64,000 nt of DNA from Microbacterium sp. 67-17 (GCF_001898325.1 NZ_MKTR01000024.1:244587-308586), one strand, 5' to 3'. Numbered from the stretch's first letter, positions 52,681 through 64,000 are shown. Numbers and translations: made by a program. Notes: generated from the sequence alone by a model not told the origin.

Positions 52681-53235
52681 ATGCTCACGGCTCTTGTCAC
52701 GTATGCCGCCGAAGAGGGGGCTGCGCACAACCCCCTCATCCCGGCGTGGTACGACATCATCTGGTCGTCGGTGTGCTTCATCGTCATCCTCGTGCTGTTC
52801 TGGCTGTACGCCCTCCCGCGGATGAAGAAGCTGCTCGACGAGCGATCAGCGGCGATCGAAGGCAACATTGCGAAGGCCGACGAGGCACAGCGCAAGGCGG
52901 AGGCTGCCCTCGAGGAGTACACCGCGCAGCTGGCTGACGCCCGCCGCGAGGCCGGCGAGATCCGCGACGCCGCCCGCGAGGACGGCAAGAAGATCGTCGC
53001 AGAAGCCAAGGAGACCGCGTCTGCCGAGGCCACGCGCCTCACAGCTGCCGCGCACGCGCAGATCGACGCCGAGCGCCAGACGGCGTTCGTGTCGCTGCGC
53101 AGCGAAGTGGGCACCCTCGCCCTCGACCTCGCCGGCGGCGTGATCGGTGAGACGCTGTCGGACGACGCCAAGGCCAAGGCCGTGGTCGACCGGTTCCTTG
53201 CCGACCTCGAGGCATCCGAGACGGCGGCCAAGTAA
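52681..53235 (+). CDS. atpF: ATP synthase Fo subunit b
   Basis: The 184-residue peripheral-stalk subunit. One N-terminal membrane helix (IIWSSVCFIVILVLFWLYAL) is followed by a long Ala/Glu-rich right-handed coiled coil. An unusually long pre-helix segment of about 22 residues is present. AAGGAG precedes the ATG. The stop overlaps the atpH start by one base (TAATG). Confidence 0.96.
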   Translation: MLTALVTYAAEEGAAHNPLIPAWYDIIWSSVCFIVILVLFWLYALPRMKKLLDERSAAIEGNIAKADEAQRKAEAALEEYTAQLADARREAGEIRDAAREDGKKIVAEAKETASAEATRLTAAAHAQIDAERQTAFVSLRSEVGTLALDLAGGVIGETLSDDAKAKAVVDRFLADLEASETAAK

Positions 53236-54023
53236 TGGGCAGCGCGACGAATCAGGCGCTCGCGGAAACGACCGCGGCGCTGGCTGCGGCTCGTGGCGTC
53301 GACCTGACCGTCGCCCGCGAGCTGTTCGTTGCCGCGCGTGAGCTCGGTCAGACCTCGCAGCTCAGCGGTGCGCTGGCCGACTCGGCAGCTGCTCCCGCGG
53401 CTCGCGCGAAGGTGATCACTGATGTCTTCGGTCCGTCGATGGCACCGGCGACTGTCGGCTTGCTCACTAACGCCGTAACACAGCGGTGGTCGTCGGCATC
53501 CGATCTCATCGATGGCATCGAGGAGCTCGCCGTCCGCGCCGCCACCATCGCGTCGGACGCTGACGTCGAGTCCGAGCTGTTCGAGTTCTCCCGCACGGTC
53601 GCGGCGAACCCCGAACTCGAACTCGCGCTCGGGAGCCGCCTCGGTGATGCCGCAGCGAAGGGTGACCTGGTCGCGAAGCTCCTGACCGGGCGGGCGAGCG
53701 AAGCGACGGTCCTGGTCGCATCCTCGCTCGTGCAGCAGCCGCGCGAACGCCGCGTACGTCAGCTGTTGTCGCGTGCGATCCGCATCGTCGCCGACGAACG
53801 CGGCCGCGCTGTCGCCACCGTCACCGCAGCGGCAGCGCTGAGCACGGAACAGGCGAGCCGCCTCACCGAGCTGCTCAGCCGTCGCTACGGCACCAAGATC
53901 TCCCTGAACACCGTGATCGACCCGACGGTGGTCGGTGGCCTGCGTGTGCAGATCGCCGATGACGTCATCGACATGAGCGTTTCCTCCCGGCTCGCAGACC
54001 TCCGTCAGCGACTGGCCGGCTAA
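53235..54023 (+). CDS. atpH: ATP synthase F1 subunit delta
   Basis: Connects the peripheral stalk to the top of F1. The 262-residue protein is longer than the E. coli subunit (177), as usual in Actinobacteria, where the N-terminal part is extended. The conserved C-terminal SRRYGTKISLNTVIDPTVVGGLRVQIADDVID segment is split here as RRYGTKISLNTVID and GGLRVQIADD. Its start shares one base with the atpF stop, so it is coupled. Confidence 0.95.
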   Translation: MGSATNQALAETTAALAAARGVDLTVARELFVAARELGQTSQLSGALADSAAAPAARAKVITDVFGPSMAPATVGLLTNAVTQRWSSASDLIDGIEELAVRAATIASDADVESELFEFSRTVAANPELELALGSRLGDAAAKGDLVAKLLTGRASEATVLVASSLVQQPRERRVRQLLSRAIRIVADERGRAVATVTAAAALSTEQASRLTELLSRRYGTKISLNTVIDPTVVGGLRVQIADDVIDMSVSSRLADLRQRLAG

Positions 54024-54095
54024 CGACACCGCCGACAGGCGCAGACTTCGGGTCCGACGCACGGAACCCGAGAAGGACCTTAACGAAGGAAGACC

Positions 54096-55733
54096 ATGGC
54101 AGAACTCTCCATCAGCCCCGACGTCATCCGTGACGCGCTGAAAGACTTCGTCGCGGCCTACGAGCCCTCCGGGGCAGCGGCCAACGAGGTCGGCACCGTC
54201 ATCGACGCCGCCGACGGCATCGCCCATGTCGAGGGTCTCCCCGGCGTCATGGCCAACGAACTGGTGACCTTCGCCGACGGCACGCAGGGTCTGGCCCTGA
54301 ACCTCGACGAGCACGAGATCGGTGTCGTCGTGCTCGGTGACTTCGCCGGCATCGAGGCGGGTCAGCAGGTCACGCGTACCGGCGAGGTGCTCTCGGTCCC
54401 GGTCGGCGACGGCTACCTCGGCCGCGTCGTCGACCCGTTGGGTAACCCGATCGACGGTCTCGGCGAGGTTGCCACCGAAGGTCGCCGCGCTCTGGAGCTG
54501 CAGGCGCCGGGCGTCATGCAGCGCAAGAGCGTGCACGAGCCCATGCAGACCGGCATCAAGGCGATCGACGCGATGATCCCCGTCGGCCGCGGTCAGCGCC
54601 AGCTCATCATCGGCGACCGCCAGACCGGCAAGACGGCGATTGCGATCGACACGATCATCAACCAGAAGGACAACTGGGCGTCGGGCGACGTGAACAAGCA
54701 GGTGCGATGCATCTACGTCGCCATCGGCCAGAAGGGCTCGACGATCGCCGCCGTGAAGGGTGCGCTCGAGGATGCCGGTGCCATGGAGTACACGACCATC
54801 GTCGCCGCTCCCGCATCCGACCCCGCGGGCTTCAAGTACCTGGCTCCCTACACCGGTTCCGCCATCGGCCAGCACTGGATGTACGGCGGCAAGCACGTCC
54901 TGATCATCTTCGATGACCTCTCGAAGCAGGCTGAGGCCTATCGTGCGGTGTCGCTGCTGCTTCGCCGCCCGCCGGGCCGCGAAGCCTACCCCGGCGACGT
55001 CTTCTACCTGCACTCGCGTCTGCTCGAGCGTTGCGCGAAGCTCTCCGACGAGCTGGGCGCAGGCTCCATGACGGGTCTTCCGATCATCGAGACCAAGGCC
55101 AACGACGTGTCGGCGTACATCCCGACGAACGTGATCTCGATCACCGACGGCCAGATCTTCCTGCAGTCCGACCTCTTCAACGCCAACCAGCGTCCCGCTG
55201 TCGACGTGGGTATCTCGGTCTCGCGCGTCGGTGGTGACGCTCAGGTCAAGTCCATCAAGAAGGTCTCGGGAACGCTCAAGCTCGAGCTTGCCCAGTACCG
55301 CTCACTCGAGGCCTTCGCGATGTTCGCGAGCGACCTGGATGCGGCATCCCGTCGCCAGCTCGCCCGCGGTGCGCGTCTGACCGAGCTGCTCAAGCAGCCG
55401 CAGTACTCGCCGTACCCCGTTGAGGAGCAGGTCGTCTCGATCTGGGCCGGCACCAACGGCAAGCTCGACACGATCGAGGTCGAGGACGTGCTGCCGTTCG
55501 AGCGCGAGCTGCTGGACTTCCTGCGCCGCAACACGACGATCCTCGACCGTCTTCGCGAGACCAACGTGCTGGATGACGACACTGTCGCCGAGCTCGAGAA
55601 GGTCGTTGACGACTTCGTACTGGAGTTCCGCTCCGGCAAGGGTCAGGCGATCTCCAAGCCCGGCCACGAAGAGGTCGGCGCCGCGCAGGCCGAGGACGTC
55701 AACCAGGAGAAGATCGTCAAGGGCCGCCACTAA
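54096..55733 (+). CDS. atpA: ATP synthase F1 subunit alpha
   Basis: The 545-residue regulatory nucleotide-binding subunit. The P-loop GDRQTGKT is at 173-180 with Lys179; [11 protein letters not shown] and the Arg-finger region near [10 protein letters not shown] are conserved. A C-terminal extension after 510 is hydrophilic and typical of Actinobacteria. It is preceded by 72 bases of spacer with AAGGAAG before the ATG. Confidence 0.98.
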   Translation: MAELSISPDVIRDALKDFVAAYEPSGAAANEVGTVIDAADGIAHVEGLPGVMANELVTFADGTQGLALNLDEHEIGVVVLGDFAGIEAGQQVTRTGEVLSVPVGDGYLGRVVDPLGNPIDGLGEVATEGRRALELQAPGVMQRKSVHEPMQTGIKAIDAMIPVGRGQRQLIIGDRQTGKTAIAIDTIINQKDNWASGDVNKQVRCIYVAIGQKGSTIAAVKGALEDAGAMEYTTIVAAPASDPAGFKYLAPYTGSAIGQHWMYGGKHVLIIFDDLSKQAEAYRAVSLLLRRPPGREAYPGDVFYLHSRLLERCAKLSDELGAGSMTGLPIIETKANDVSAYIPTNVISITDGQIFLQSDLFNANQRPAVDVGISVSRVGGDAQVKSIKKVSGTLKLELAQYRSLEAFAMFASDLDAASRRQLARGARLTELLKQPQYSPYPVEEQVVSIWAGTNGKLDTIEVEDVLPFERELLDFLRRNTTILDRLRETNVLDDDTVAELEKVVDDFVLEFRSGKGQAISKPGHEEVGAAQAEDVNQEKIVKGRH

Positions 55734-55755
55734 GGGCGCGCGAGGGCGATAAACC

Positions 55756-58124
<2,369 letters not shown>

Positions 58125-58126
58125 TC

Positions 58127-58387
58127 ATGCCGCTGCACGTCAGCCTCGTCTCTGCCGACGCCGAAGTGTGGTCGGGGGAGGCATCCCTCGTGGTCGCCAA
58201 GACCGTCGAGGGTGAGATCGGCTTCATGACCGGACACGAACCGGTTCTCGCGATTCTCGCCGAGGGTCAGGTCCGCATCACCAAGGATGACGGCAGCAAA
58301 GTCGTCGCGAACGCGCAAGACGGCTTCCTCTCGATCGAGGGCGATGTCGTCACGATCGTGGCCGGCAACGCCGCTCTCGTCGCCTGA
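58127..58387 (+). CDS. atpC: ATP synthase F1 subunit epsilon, short form
   Basis: An 86-residue protein with only the N-terminal beta-sandwich (LHVSLVSADAEVW through GNAALVA). The C-terminal helical hairpin that can inhibit ATP hydrolysis in longer forms (about 120-140 residues) is absent, because the stop follows the last strand. The reading frame is clean, with no downstream helical remnant seen. It begins 2 bases after atpD and ends the operon. A 66-bp repeat follows. Confidence 0.95.
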   Translation: MPLHVSLVSADAEVWSGEASLVVAKTVEGEIGFMTGHEPVLAILAEGQVRITKDDGSKVVANAQDGFLSIEGDVVTIVAGNAALVA

Positions 58388-58433
58388 CACCAGCATCCGC
58401 CCCAGCGCTCGGCCTCGGCCGCATCGCACGGGC

Positions 58434-58499
58434 GTAGGAAGAATCGCCGAGGTAGGACGAGTGCATCGTCATCCGTCCTCCCTCGGCGATTTCGCCGTT
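58434..58499. repeat. 66-bp palindromic intergenic repeat, copy 3
   Basis: It begins GTAGGAAGAATCGCCGAGGT and aligns ungapped with copies 1 and 2 over 66 bases. Its own arms pair as AATCGCCGAGG with CCTCGGCGATT (58485 region), followed by AGGACG with CGTCCT after one mismatch. The final TCCTAC has decayed to GCCGTT. It lies between atpC and yaaA, downstream of the ATP synthase operon. Confidence 0.65.
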
Positions 58500-58516
58500 C
58501 TCGGTGGGGTGCATCC

Positions 58517-59302
58517 GTGCTGATTTTGTTGCCGCCGTCGGAGACGAAGCGGGCTGGTGGCGCGGGGGTTCCGTGGGATGCATCCCGTCTGGCCCTTCCC
58601 GAGCTGACGCCGATCCGCGAATCGGTCATCGAGGCGCTGGTCGCGCTCAGCGATGACCCCGATGCTGCGGCACGGGCGCTGAAGCTCGGCCCGAAGCAGC
58701 GCGGTGAGATCGAGGTGAATCGTGCGCTGCGCACGTCGTCGACAATGCCAGCGATCGACCGGTACACGGGGGTGCTTTTCGACGCTCTGGATGCCGCGAG
58801 TCTGGACGCCCCTGCGAGGCAGTGGCTCGGCGAGCATGTCCTGATCCATTCCGCGCCCTTCGGGCCGGTCGGTGCTCTGGACCCCATTCCGTCGTACCGG
58901 CTGGGTGCTGGCATCCGTCTTCCCGGTCTCGCATCGCAGCGTCAGCTCTGGGCCGGTCCCGTCGCGGCAGCGCTCGACCGTTACGCCCGCGGGTTCGTGC
59001 TTGACCTGAGGTCCGAAGCCTACGTCGCACTCGGGGCTGCGCCCGCCAAGCGGAGCGCATACGTGCGAGTTCTGACGCGGGCAGTGCACGGGCAGACACG
59101 AGCTCTCAATCACTTCAACAAGAACGCGAAGGGGCGACTCACCCGCGCTCTCGCGGAATCCGGCGCCGACCTGTCGGACGCGGCACAGTTCATGGAATGG
59201 GCCAGCGGCGCCGGATTCGAGACGGACCGCGACGGCGACGCCATAGCGCTGATCGTGCCTCATGCTGAGAATCTGCTGACAGCGGCGCCCAAGGATCGCT
59301 AG
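58517..59302 (+). CDS. yaaA: YaaA-family (DUF328) peroxide-stress protein
   Basis: A 261-residue protein. The N-terminus LILLPPSETKR and the late HFNKNAKGRLTRAL are diagnostic of YaaA. E. coli YaaA lowers free iron and protects DNA from peroxide damage; structural work shows a DNA-binding-like fold. The GTG start has no clear Shine-Dalgarno. It is downstream of the ATP synthase operon, separated by the repeat, and is probably an independent unit. Confidence 0.87.
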   Translation: MLILLPPSETKRAGGAGVPWDASRLALPELTPIRESVIEALVALSDDPDAAARALKLGPKQRGEIEVNRALRTSSTMPAIDRYTGVLFDALDAASLDAPARQWLGEHVLIHSAPFGPVGALDPIPSYRLGAGIRLPGLASQRQLWAGPVAAALDRYARGFVLDLRSEAYVALGAAPAKRSAYVRVLTRAVHGQTRALNHFNKNAKGRLTRALAESGADLSDAAQFMEWASGAGFETDRDGDAIALIVPHAENLLTAAPKDR

Positions 59303-59377
59303 CATGAACGCAACGGGCGAGTGCCCCGTCACGCACCAGCTCGAGGTGCGGGTCCTGACCGTTCGGGAGGAACGTTC

Positions 59378-60049
59378 ATGTTCGAACAGGTAGGCGCGTC
59401 AGTCGTCTATTACAACGATGGCGGGTCGATCGGCTTGCTGATCTTCCTCGTCTTTTTCTGGATCATCTTCGCTGCTGCCGGCTACGTCCTCACGTCGTTC
59501 TTCCTGATGCGGGTCTTCGACAAGGCCGGTGTGCAGGGCAAGTGGCGTGCGTGGGTGCCGATCTACAACGGCATGATCTTCCTGAAGCTCGGCGACCTCA
59601 GCCCGTGGCTGCTTCTCTACGCCATCGGCGCGTCGATTCTGCTGGGCTGGATTCCGGTCGTCGGCCAGCTCATCCTGCTCGCGACCTTCATCCTGACGCT
59701 GATGGCGGCGTGGCGTGTGGGACTGAAGCTGCAGAAGGAAGCCGTGTGGCTCATCCTCTACTTCTTCCTCTCGATCGTGTGGCTCGGTATCGCCGCCTTC
59801 GATAAGTCGCGCTGGAACACGGCGATCCCCGCCGCCCCGTGGGCCGGCAATGGATTCCTGGGCGATCGCACGAACTGGGAGGGTATCCCCTCGCAGGTCC
59901 CTGCCGGTGGCTACCCGGCCAACCCCGCCACCAGCCCGGCCCCCGGCTATGCAGCACCTCCGGCGCCTCCGACGGGCTACGCTCCTCCCGCCGCGCAGCC
60001 GCCGGCAAGCCCCGAGCCGCCCGCGGCTCCGGACGAGCCCAAGGCCTGA
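59378..60049 (+). CDS. DUF5684-type small membrane protein with Pro-rich tail
   Basis: A 223-residue protein with about four hydrophobic helices in the first 145 residues (motifs KWRAWVPIYN and ILLGWIPVVGQ) and a Pro/Ala/Gly-rich tail. The pattern KWRAWVPIYN is typical of DUF5684, found in Actinobacteria and Bacteroidetes, sometimes mislabelled as signal peptidase. No catalytic residues are recognised. ATG at 59378 follows GGGAGGAAC. A strong terminator follows. Confidence 0.7.
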   Translation: MFEQVGASVVYYNDGGSIGLLIFLVFFWIIFAAAGYVLTSFFLMRVFDKAGVQGKWRAWVPIYNGMIFLKLGDLSPWLLLYAIGASILLGWIPVVGQLILLATFILTLMAAWRVGLKLQKEAVWLILYFFLSIVWLGIAAFDKSRWNTAIPAAPWAGNGFLGDRTNWEGIPSQVPAGGYPANPATSPAPGYAAPPAPPTGYAPPAAQPPASPEPPAAPDEPKA

Positions 60050-60062
60050 TCCGGCTTGGCAC

Positions 60063-60092
60063 AGAGGCCCCCACCGCACGGTGGGGGCCTCT
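60063..60092 (+). terminator. Intrinsic terminator after the DUF5684 gene
   Basis: AGAGGCCCCCACCG (60063-60076) and its exact complement (60079-60092) form a 13-14 bp GC-rich stem with a minimal loop, followed by a short T run (CTCTTG). It is the best terminator-like hairpin in the window. Confidence 0.75.
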
Positions 60093-60145
60093 TGCACGTT
60101 CGCGGCTGCGTTCTTGGACGTTCGCTGACGGCGCACCCGAGTGAT

Positions 60146-60175
60146 TTGCCTGCCGCCGGATGCCGGGCGTAGCGT
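60146..60175 (+). promoter_or_regulatory. Promoter of the ABC exporter operon
   Basis: TTGCCT (60146-60151) and TAGCGT (60170-60175) are 18 bases apart. Transcription would start about 50 bases before the exporter GTG and include its GGAAGGAA ribosome site. Confidence 0.4.
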
Positions 60176-60232
60176 CAGCGAGGACGTGTCAGCGGGGAGC
60201 CGACCGTCCGTTTCCGGTGGAAGGAACTCCTC

Positions 60233-61966
60233 GTGCTTTGGACCCTCCTGGTGCGGTATCTCCGACCCGCGTGGCCGCTGATCATCGCCGTCATCGTCTT
60301 TCAGCTCGCCCAGTCGATCGCGTCACTGCTGCTGCCGACCTTGAACGCTGACATCATCGACAACGGCGTGGTGACCGGCGACATCGGTTACATCTGGTCG
60401 ACCGGCGGTCTCATGCTCGTCATCTCACTCGTACAGGTCGTCTGCGCGGTCATCGCCGTGTACTTCGGGTCTCGGCTCGCCATGGGAATGGGTAAGAACC
60501 TGCGCGCCGACGTCTTCCACCGCGTCGTCGCGTTCTCGCAGCGCGAGGTGGGGAACTTCGGCGCGCCTTCGCTCATCACCCGCAACACCAACGACGTCCA
60601 GCAGGTTCAGATGCTGGTGCAGGTCTCCGCGACGCTGATGGTCTCGGCTCCCATGCTCGCGATCGGTGGAGTCATCATGGCGATTCGCCAGGACCCGGGC
60701 CTGTCGTGGCTCATGGCGGTGGCCGTGCCGGTGCTGTTGATCCTGGTCTCACTCATCGTGGTGCGGATGGTTCCCGCGTTCACGGTCATGCAGCAGCGGA
60801 TCGACCGCGTCAACCAGATCATGCGCGAGCAGCTCACCGGCATCCGAGTCGTTCGCGCCTTCGTCCGCGAAGACCACGAACGTCAGCGCTTCGATGTCGC
60901 GAGCCGGGATGTCATGGCGACCGGACTTCGCGCGGGCAACCTCATGGCGCTGATGTTTCCCGTCGTCATGCTCGTGCTGAACATCTCGAGCGTTGCGGTG
61001 ATCTGGTTCGGCGCCTTCCAGGTGCAAAACGACGGCGTCGAGATCGGAACGTTGTTCGCTTTCCTCACCTACATCATGCAGATCCTCATGGGAGTCATGA
61101 TGGCGACCTTCATGTTCGTCATGATTCCGCGCGCCGCGGTCTGTGCAAAGCGGATCGGTGAAGTCCTCGATACGGACCCCTCGGTCGAGCCGCCCGCAGA
61201 GGCTGTCACCGCGCCGACGCCTCGCGGCAGGGTCGAGTTCTCCCACGTCGACTTCGCATACCCGGGTGCGCAGGATGCGGTGCTTCACGACATCACGTTC
61301 ACCGTCGAGCCGGGCACGACGACAGCGATCATCGGATCGACCGGGTCGGGTAAGTCGACGCTCATCGGGCTTGTGCCGCGCTTGTTCGATGTGACGGCGG
61401 GGGAGGTGCGCGTCGACGGCGTCGACGTGCGCTCTTACGATCCCGATGACCTCTGGGCGCGGATCGGGCTGGTTCCGCAGCGGGCATTCCTGTTCTCCGG
61501 AACGGTCGCGTCGAATCTGCGCTACGGGAATGCCGCCGCCGACGACCCGAGCCTGTGGCGTGCTCTCGAGCTCGCCCAGGCCCGTTCCTTCGTCGAGGCC
61601 TTCCCCCTCGGGCTCGAGGCACCGATCGCGCAGGGAGGCACGAACGTCTCGGGTGGGCAGCGACAGCGCCTCGCGATAGCACGAGCGCTCGTCAAGAACC
61701 CGCCGATCTTCATTTTCGACGACTCGTTCTCGGCCCTCGATCTGCGAACGGACGCCGCGCTTCGCCGTGCTCTCGACACGGAGCTTCCCGACGCTACCCG
61801 GTTGGTCGTCGCCCAGCGCGTCTCGACGATTCAGCACGCCGATCAGATCGTGGTGCTCGACCACGGTCGGATCGTCGGCATCGGGAGACATGAGGACCTC
61901 GTGGAGACCTGCGAGACCTATCGCGAGATCGTTGATTCCCAGCTCTCGGCGGAGGCTGCAGCATGA
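60233..61966 (+). CDS. ABC exporter half-transporter, degenerate-site subunit
   Basis: A 577-residue half-transporter with six N-terminal helices and a C-terminal ATPase. Walker A GSTGSGKS is at 368-375 with Lys374, the signature reads VSGGQRQR, and Walker B ends FDDS with Asp497 where the catalytic glutamate normally lies. It therefore supplies a noncatalytic ATP site, as in heterodimeric exporters such as TmrAB or LmrCD. The GTG start follows GGAAGGAA. It overlaps the next half-transporter by 4 bases. The substrate (drug, lipid or peptide) is unknown. Confidence 0.9.
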   Translation: MLWTLLVRYLRPAWPLIIAVIVFQLAQSIASLLLPTLNADIIDNGVVTGDIGYIWSTGGLMLVISLVQVVCAVIAVYFGSRLAMGMGKNLRADVFHRVVAFSQREVGNFGAPSLITRNTNDVQQVQMLVQVSATLMVSAPMLAIGGVIMAIRQDPGLSWLMAVAVPVLLILVSLIVVRMVPAFTVMQQRIDRVNQIMREQLTGIRVVRAFVREDHERQRFDVASRDVMATGLRAGNLMALMFPVVMLVLNISSVAVIWFGAFQVQNDGVEIGTLFAFLTYIMQILMGVMMATFMFVMIPRAAVCAKRIGEVLDTDPSVEPPAEAVTAPTPRGRVEFSHVDFAYPGAQDAVLHDITFTVEPGTTTAIIGSTGSGKSTLIGLVPRLFDVTAGEVRVDGVDVRSYDPDDLWARIGLVPQRAFLFSGTVASNLRYGNAAADDPSLWRALELAQARSFVEAFPLGLEAPIAQGGTNVSGGQRQRLAIARALVKNPPIFIFDDSFSALDLRTDAALRRALDTELPDATRLVVAQRVSTIQHADQIVVLDHGRIVGIGRHEDLVETCETYREIVDSQLSAEAAA

Positions 61967-63984
61967 GCGCGCCACGCCCCGCTGCAGGTGCGGCTCCCGC
62001 GCGCGGCCCGATGGGCGGTGGCCCCATGGGACGCGGGATAGGAATGCCCGTCCAGAAGGCTCAAAACTTCGGCGCGAGCGCGAAGCGCCTGCTCGCGCAT
62101 CTGCGCCGGGAGAACGCGCTGCTCATCCTGGTCATCGTGTTGGGCGTGTTCTCGGTCGCGCTGTCGGTGATCGGACCGAAGCTCCTGGGGGAGGGCACCA
62201 ACCTCGTCTTCGCCGGGTTCGTCTCGCTGCAGTTCTCGGATGTTCCCCCGGGAACCACACAGCAGCAGATCATGGACCAGCTGACTGCGAACGGTCAGCA
62301 GGAGCAGGCTGACCTCCTCTCGACGATGACCTTCACCCCGGGCGCCGGTATCGACTTCACTGCACTCGGCCAACTCTTGCTGCTCGTGCTCGCCGTGTAT
62401 GTGGGCGCGAGTGTGTTCGGATGGCTGCAGGCTCGCATCCTGAACGGCGTCGTCCAACGCGCGATGCACCGGCTGCGCATCGAAGTGGAGGAGAAGATCC
62501 ACCGCCTGCCGCTGTCGTACTTCGACCGGGTGCAGCGCGGCGAGCTGCTAAGCCGCGTCACCAACGACGTCGACAATATCGGTCAAAGCCTGCAGCAGAC
62601 ACTGTCGCAGGTCGTCATCTCGCTCCTGACCGTGATCGGCGTGCTGGTCATGATGTTCGTGATCTCGCCGCTGCTGGCAGTGATCGCACTCGTGACGATT
62701 CCGCTCACGATTGTCGTGACGGTCCTGGTCGCCCGCCGCTCCCAGGCACTGTTCGTCACCCAGTGGCGTGCGACCGGCGTTCTGAACGCCCGAGTCGAGG
62801 AGACCTTCTCGGGGCATTCGGTGGTGAAGGTCTTCGGCCACCAGCGTGAGGCCGAAACCGACTTCGCCGCCGAGAACGACGAGGTCTACCGCGCGAGCTT
62901 CGGGGCACAGTTCCTGTCCGGCATCATCATGCCCGCGATGATGTTCATCGGGAACCTCGTCTACGTCGCCATCGCGGTCGTCGGTGGGCTGCAGGTTGCC
63001 GGGGGGCTGCTCTCGATCGGAGACGTGCAGGCCTTCATCCAGTACTCGCGACAGTTCACGCAGCCGCTCAGCCAGCTCGGCTCCATGGCGAACCTGCTGC
63101 AGTCGGGGGTGGCAAGTGCCGAGCGGGTGTTCGAGCTGCTGGACGAGCCCGAGCAGTCAGACGATCCGGAGCCTGCCGAGACCGTTCCGGCCGACGCGAG
63201 CACCCTCGAGTTCCGCGACGTCTCGTTCCGCTATGTCGCGGACACGCCGCTCATCGACGACCTGAGCCTGCGCGCCGCATCCGGAAGCACGGTCGCTATC
63301 GTCGGGCCCACCGGAGCGGGAAAGACAACGCTCGTCAACCTCGTCATGCGCTTCTACGACGTGGATGAGGGCGGCATCCTGCTCGACACCGGAGCGGGCC
63401 TTCCAGGCGGTGGCCTCGATACGCGACGGATGACGCGCGATGACCTACGGGCGCGCACCGGCATGGTGCTGCAGGACACGTGGCTGTTCGCGGGCACGAT
63501 TCGCGAGAACATCGCCTACGGGAGGCCGGACGCGAGCGAGGAAGAGCTGGTGGCGGCAGCCTCGGCGGCATACGTCGACCGATTCGTCCACGCCCTGCCG
63601 GACGGATACGACACCGTGCTCGATGACGAGGCGACGAACCTCTCGGTCGGTGAGCGCCAGCTCGTCACGATCGCGCGCGCGTTCCTCGCGGATCCCCGCA
63701 TCCTGATTCTCGATGAGGCCACCTCGTCGGTGGACACCCGCACGGAGCTGCTGATCCAGCGCGCGATGTCTCGCCTGCGGCGTGACCGCACCTCGTTCGT
63801 CATCGCACACCGTCTCTCGACGATTCGGGATGCCGACCTCATCCTGGTCATGGAGAGCGGCGCGATCGTCGAACAGGGGACCCACGAGGAGCTGCTGCGT
63901 GCGCGGGGGGCCTACTGGTCGCTCTACAACGCACAGTTCGAGGCTCCCGCCGATGAGGGTGCCGAAAACACCGCGAACGGATGA
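61963..63984 (+). CDS. ABC exporter half-transporter, catalytic-site subunit
   Basis: A 673-residue half-transporter. About 40 N-terminal residues are Gly/Pro/Ala-rich, then six helices with an exoplasmic insert of about 55 residues after the first helix. Walker A GPTGAGKT is at 448-455 with Lys454, Walker B ILDE has catalytic Glu585, but the signature is LSVGERQ rather than LSGGQ. That fits the asymmetric heterodimer with the preceding gene: its Glu pairs with the partner's canonical signature. The long insert is usual in one half of such pairs. It ends 16 bases before the window edge. Confidence 0.9.
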   Translation: MSAPRPAAGAAPARGPMGGGPMGRGIGMPVQKAQNFGASAKRLLAHLRRENALLILVIVLGVFSVALSVIGPKLLGEGTNLVFAGFVSLQFSDVPPGTTQQQIMDQLTANGQQEQADLLSTMTFTPGAGIDFTALGQLLLLVLAVYVGASVFGWLQARILNGVVQRAMHRLRIEVEEKIHRLPLSYFDRVQRGELLSRVTNDVDNIGQSLQQTLSQVVISLLTVIGVLVMMFVISPLLAVIALVTIPLTIVVTVLVARRSQALFVTQWRATGVLNARVEETFSGHSVVKVFGHQREAETDFAAENDEVYRASFGAQFLSGIIMPAMMFIGNLVYVAIAVVGGLQVAGGLLSIGDVQAFIQYSRQFTQPLSQLGSMANLLQSGVASAERVFELLDEPEQSDDPEPAETVPADASTLEFRDVSFRYVADTPLIDDLSLRAASGSTVAIVGPTGAGKTTLVNLVMRFYDVDEGGILLDTGAGLPGGGLDTRRMTRDDLRARTGMVLQDTWLFAGTIRENIAYGRPDASEEELVAAASAAYVDRFVHALPDGYDTVLDDEATNLSVGERQLVTIARAFLADPRILILDEATSSVDTRTELLIQRAMSRLRRDRTSFVIAHRLSTIRDADLILVMESGAIVEQGTHEELLRARGAYWSLYNAQFEAPADEGAENTANG

Positions 63985-64000
63985 CGGCGCGTCCCCGGCA

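Overview
The window is a stretch of high-GC actinobacterial chromosome. It most resembles the family Microbacteriaceae and probably Microbacterium or a close relative; that assignment is inferred from gene order, composition, frequent GTG starts, 4-base stop/start overlaps, an 86-residue AtpC and the very common heptamer GGATGCC/GGCATCC. There is no rRNA, prophage, insertion sequence or CRISPR array. One tRNA gene, tRNA-Arg(CCG), is present. No gene-free stretch exceeds about 300 bases.

Bases 1-24650 hold accessory and housekeeping genes on both strands. On the minus strand are metX (cut by the window edge) and metY, followed by an SDR, an MFS transporter, a phosphoribosyltransferase-ung-GNAT group, a complete five-gene dipeptide/oligopeptide-type ABC importer (11363 down to 6258), an alpha/beta hydrolase, a tyrosine phosphatase, a HELVH protein with an arginase-fold enzyme, and a PspA protein with a TPM-domain membrane protein. 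On the plus strand follow a DUF3097 protein, a GT-C glycosyltransferase, trmB, a degenerate CPBP membrane protein and an alkyl-sulfatase-type hydrolase, facing a second alpha/beta hydrolase.

Bases 26101-58387 follow the classic actinobacterial order argS-lysA-hom-thrC-thrB-rho-prfA-prmC-tsaC-wecA-atpI-atpBEFHAGDC. The rpmE gene often found between rho and prfA is absent. The order is interrupted twice. The first insert (27769-32644) is a DUF2993 protein plus a four-gene cassette: an orphan NMT1/THI5-type binding lipoprotein, a nucleoside hydrolase, a GntR/UTRA regulator and an adenosine-deaminase-like enzyme, with a strong palindromic operator candidate in front. The second (41091-48092) is a four-helix membrane protein, a YtcJ-type amidohydrolase, cysK-cysE, two lipoproteins and a LuxR-type regulator with two C-terminal HTH domains. 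After the ATP synthase operon come yaaA, a DUF5684-type membrane protein and a heterodimeric ABC exporter.

Metabolically the window joins aspartate-family synthesis (lysA, hom, thrC, thrB), sulfur-amino-acid synthesis (metX, metY, cysK, cysE), translation and tRNA functions (argS, prfA, prmC, tsaC, trmB), the transcription terminator Rho, and energy conversion (F1Fo ATP synthase).

The least explained signals are in noncoding DNA: a 66-bp ungapped palindromic intergenic repeat in three copies; a quadruplicated 13-bp inverted/direct element with 19-bp spacing; a 5-codon leader ORF whose stop lies in a hairpin upstream of rho; an 11-mer shared by the metY and cysK upstream regions; and chromosome-wide enrichment of GGATGCC that appears to dictate codon choice.
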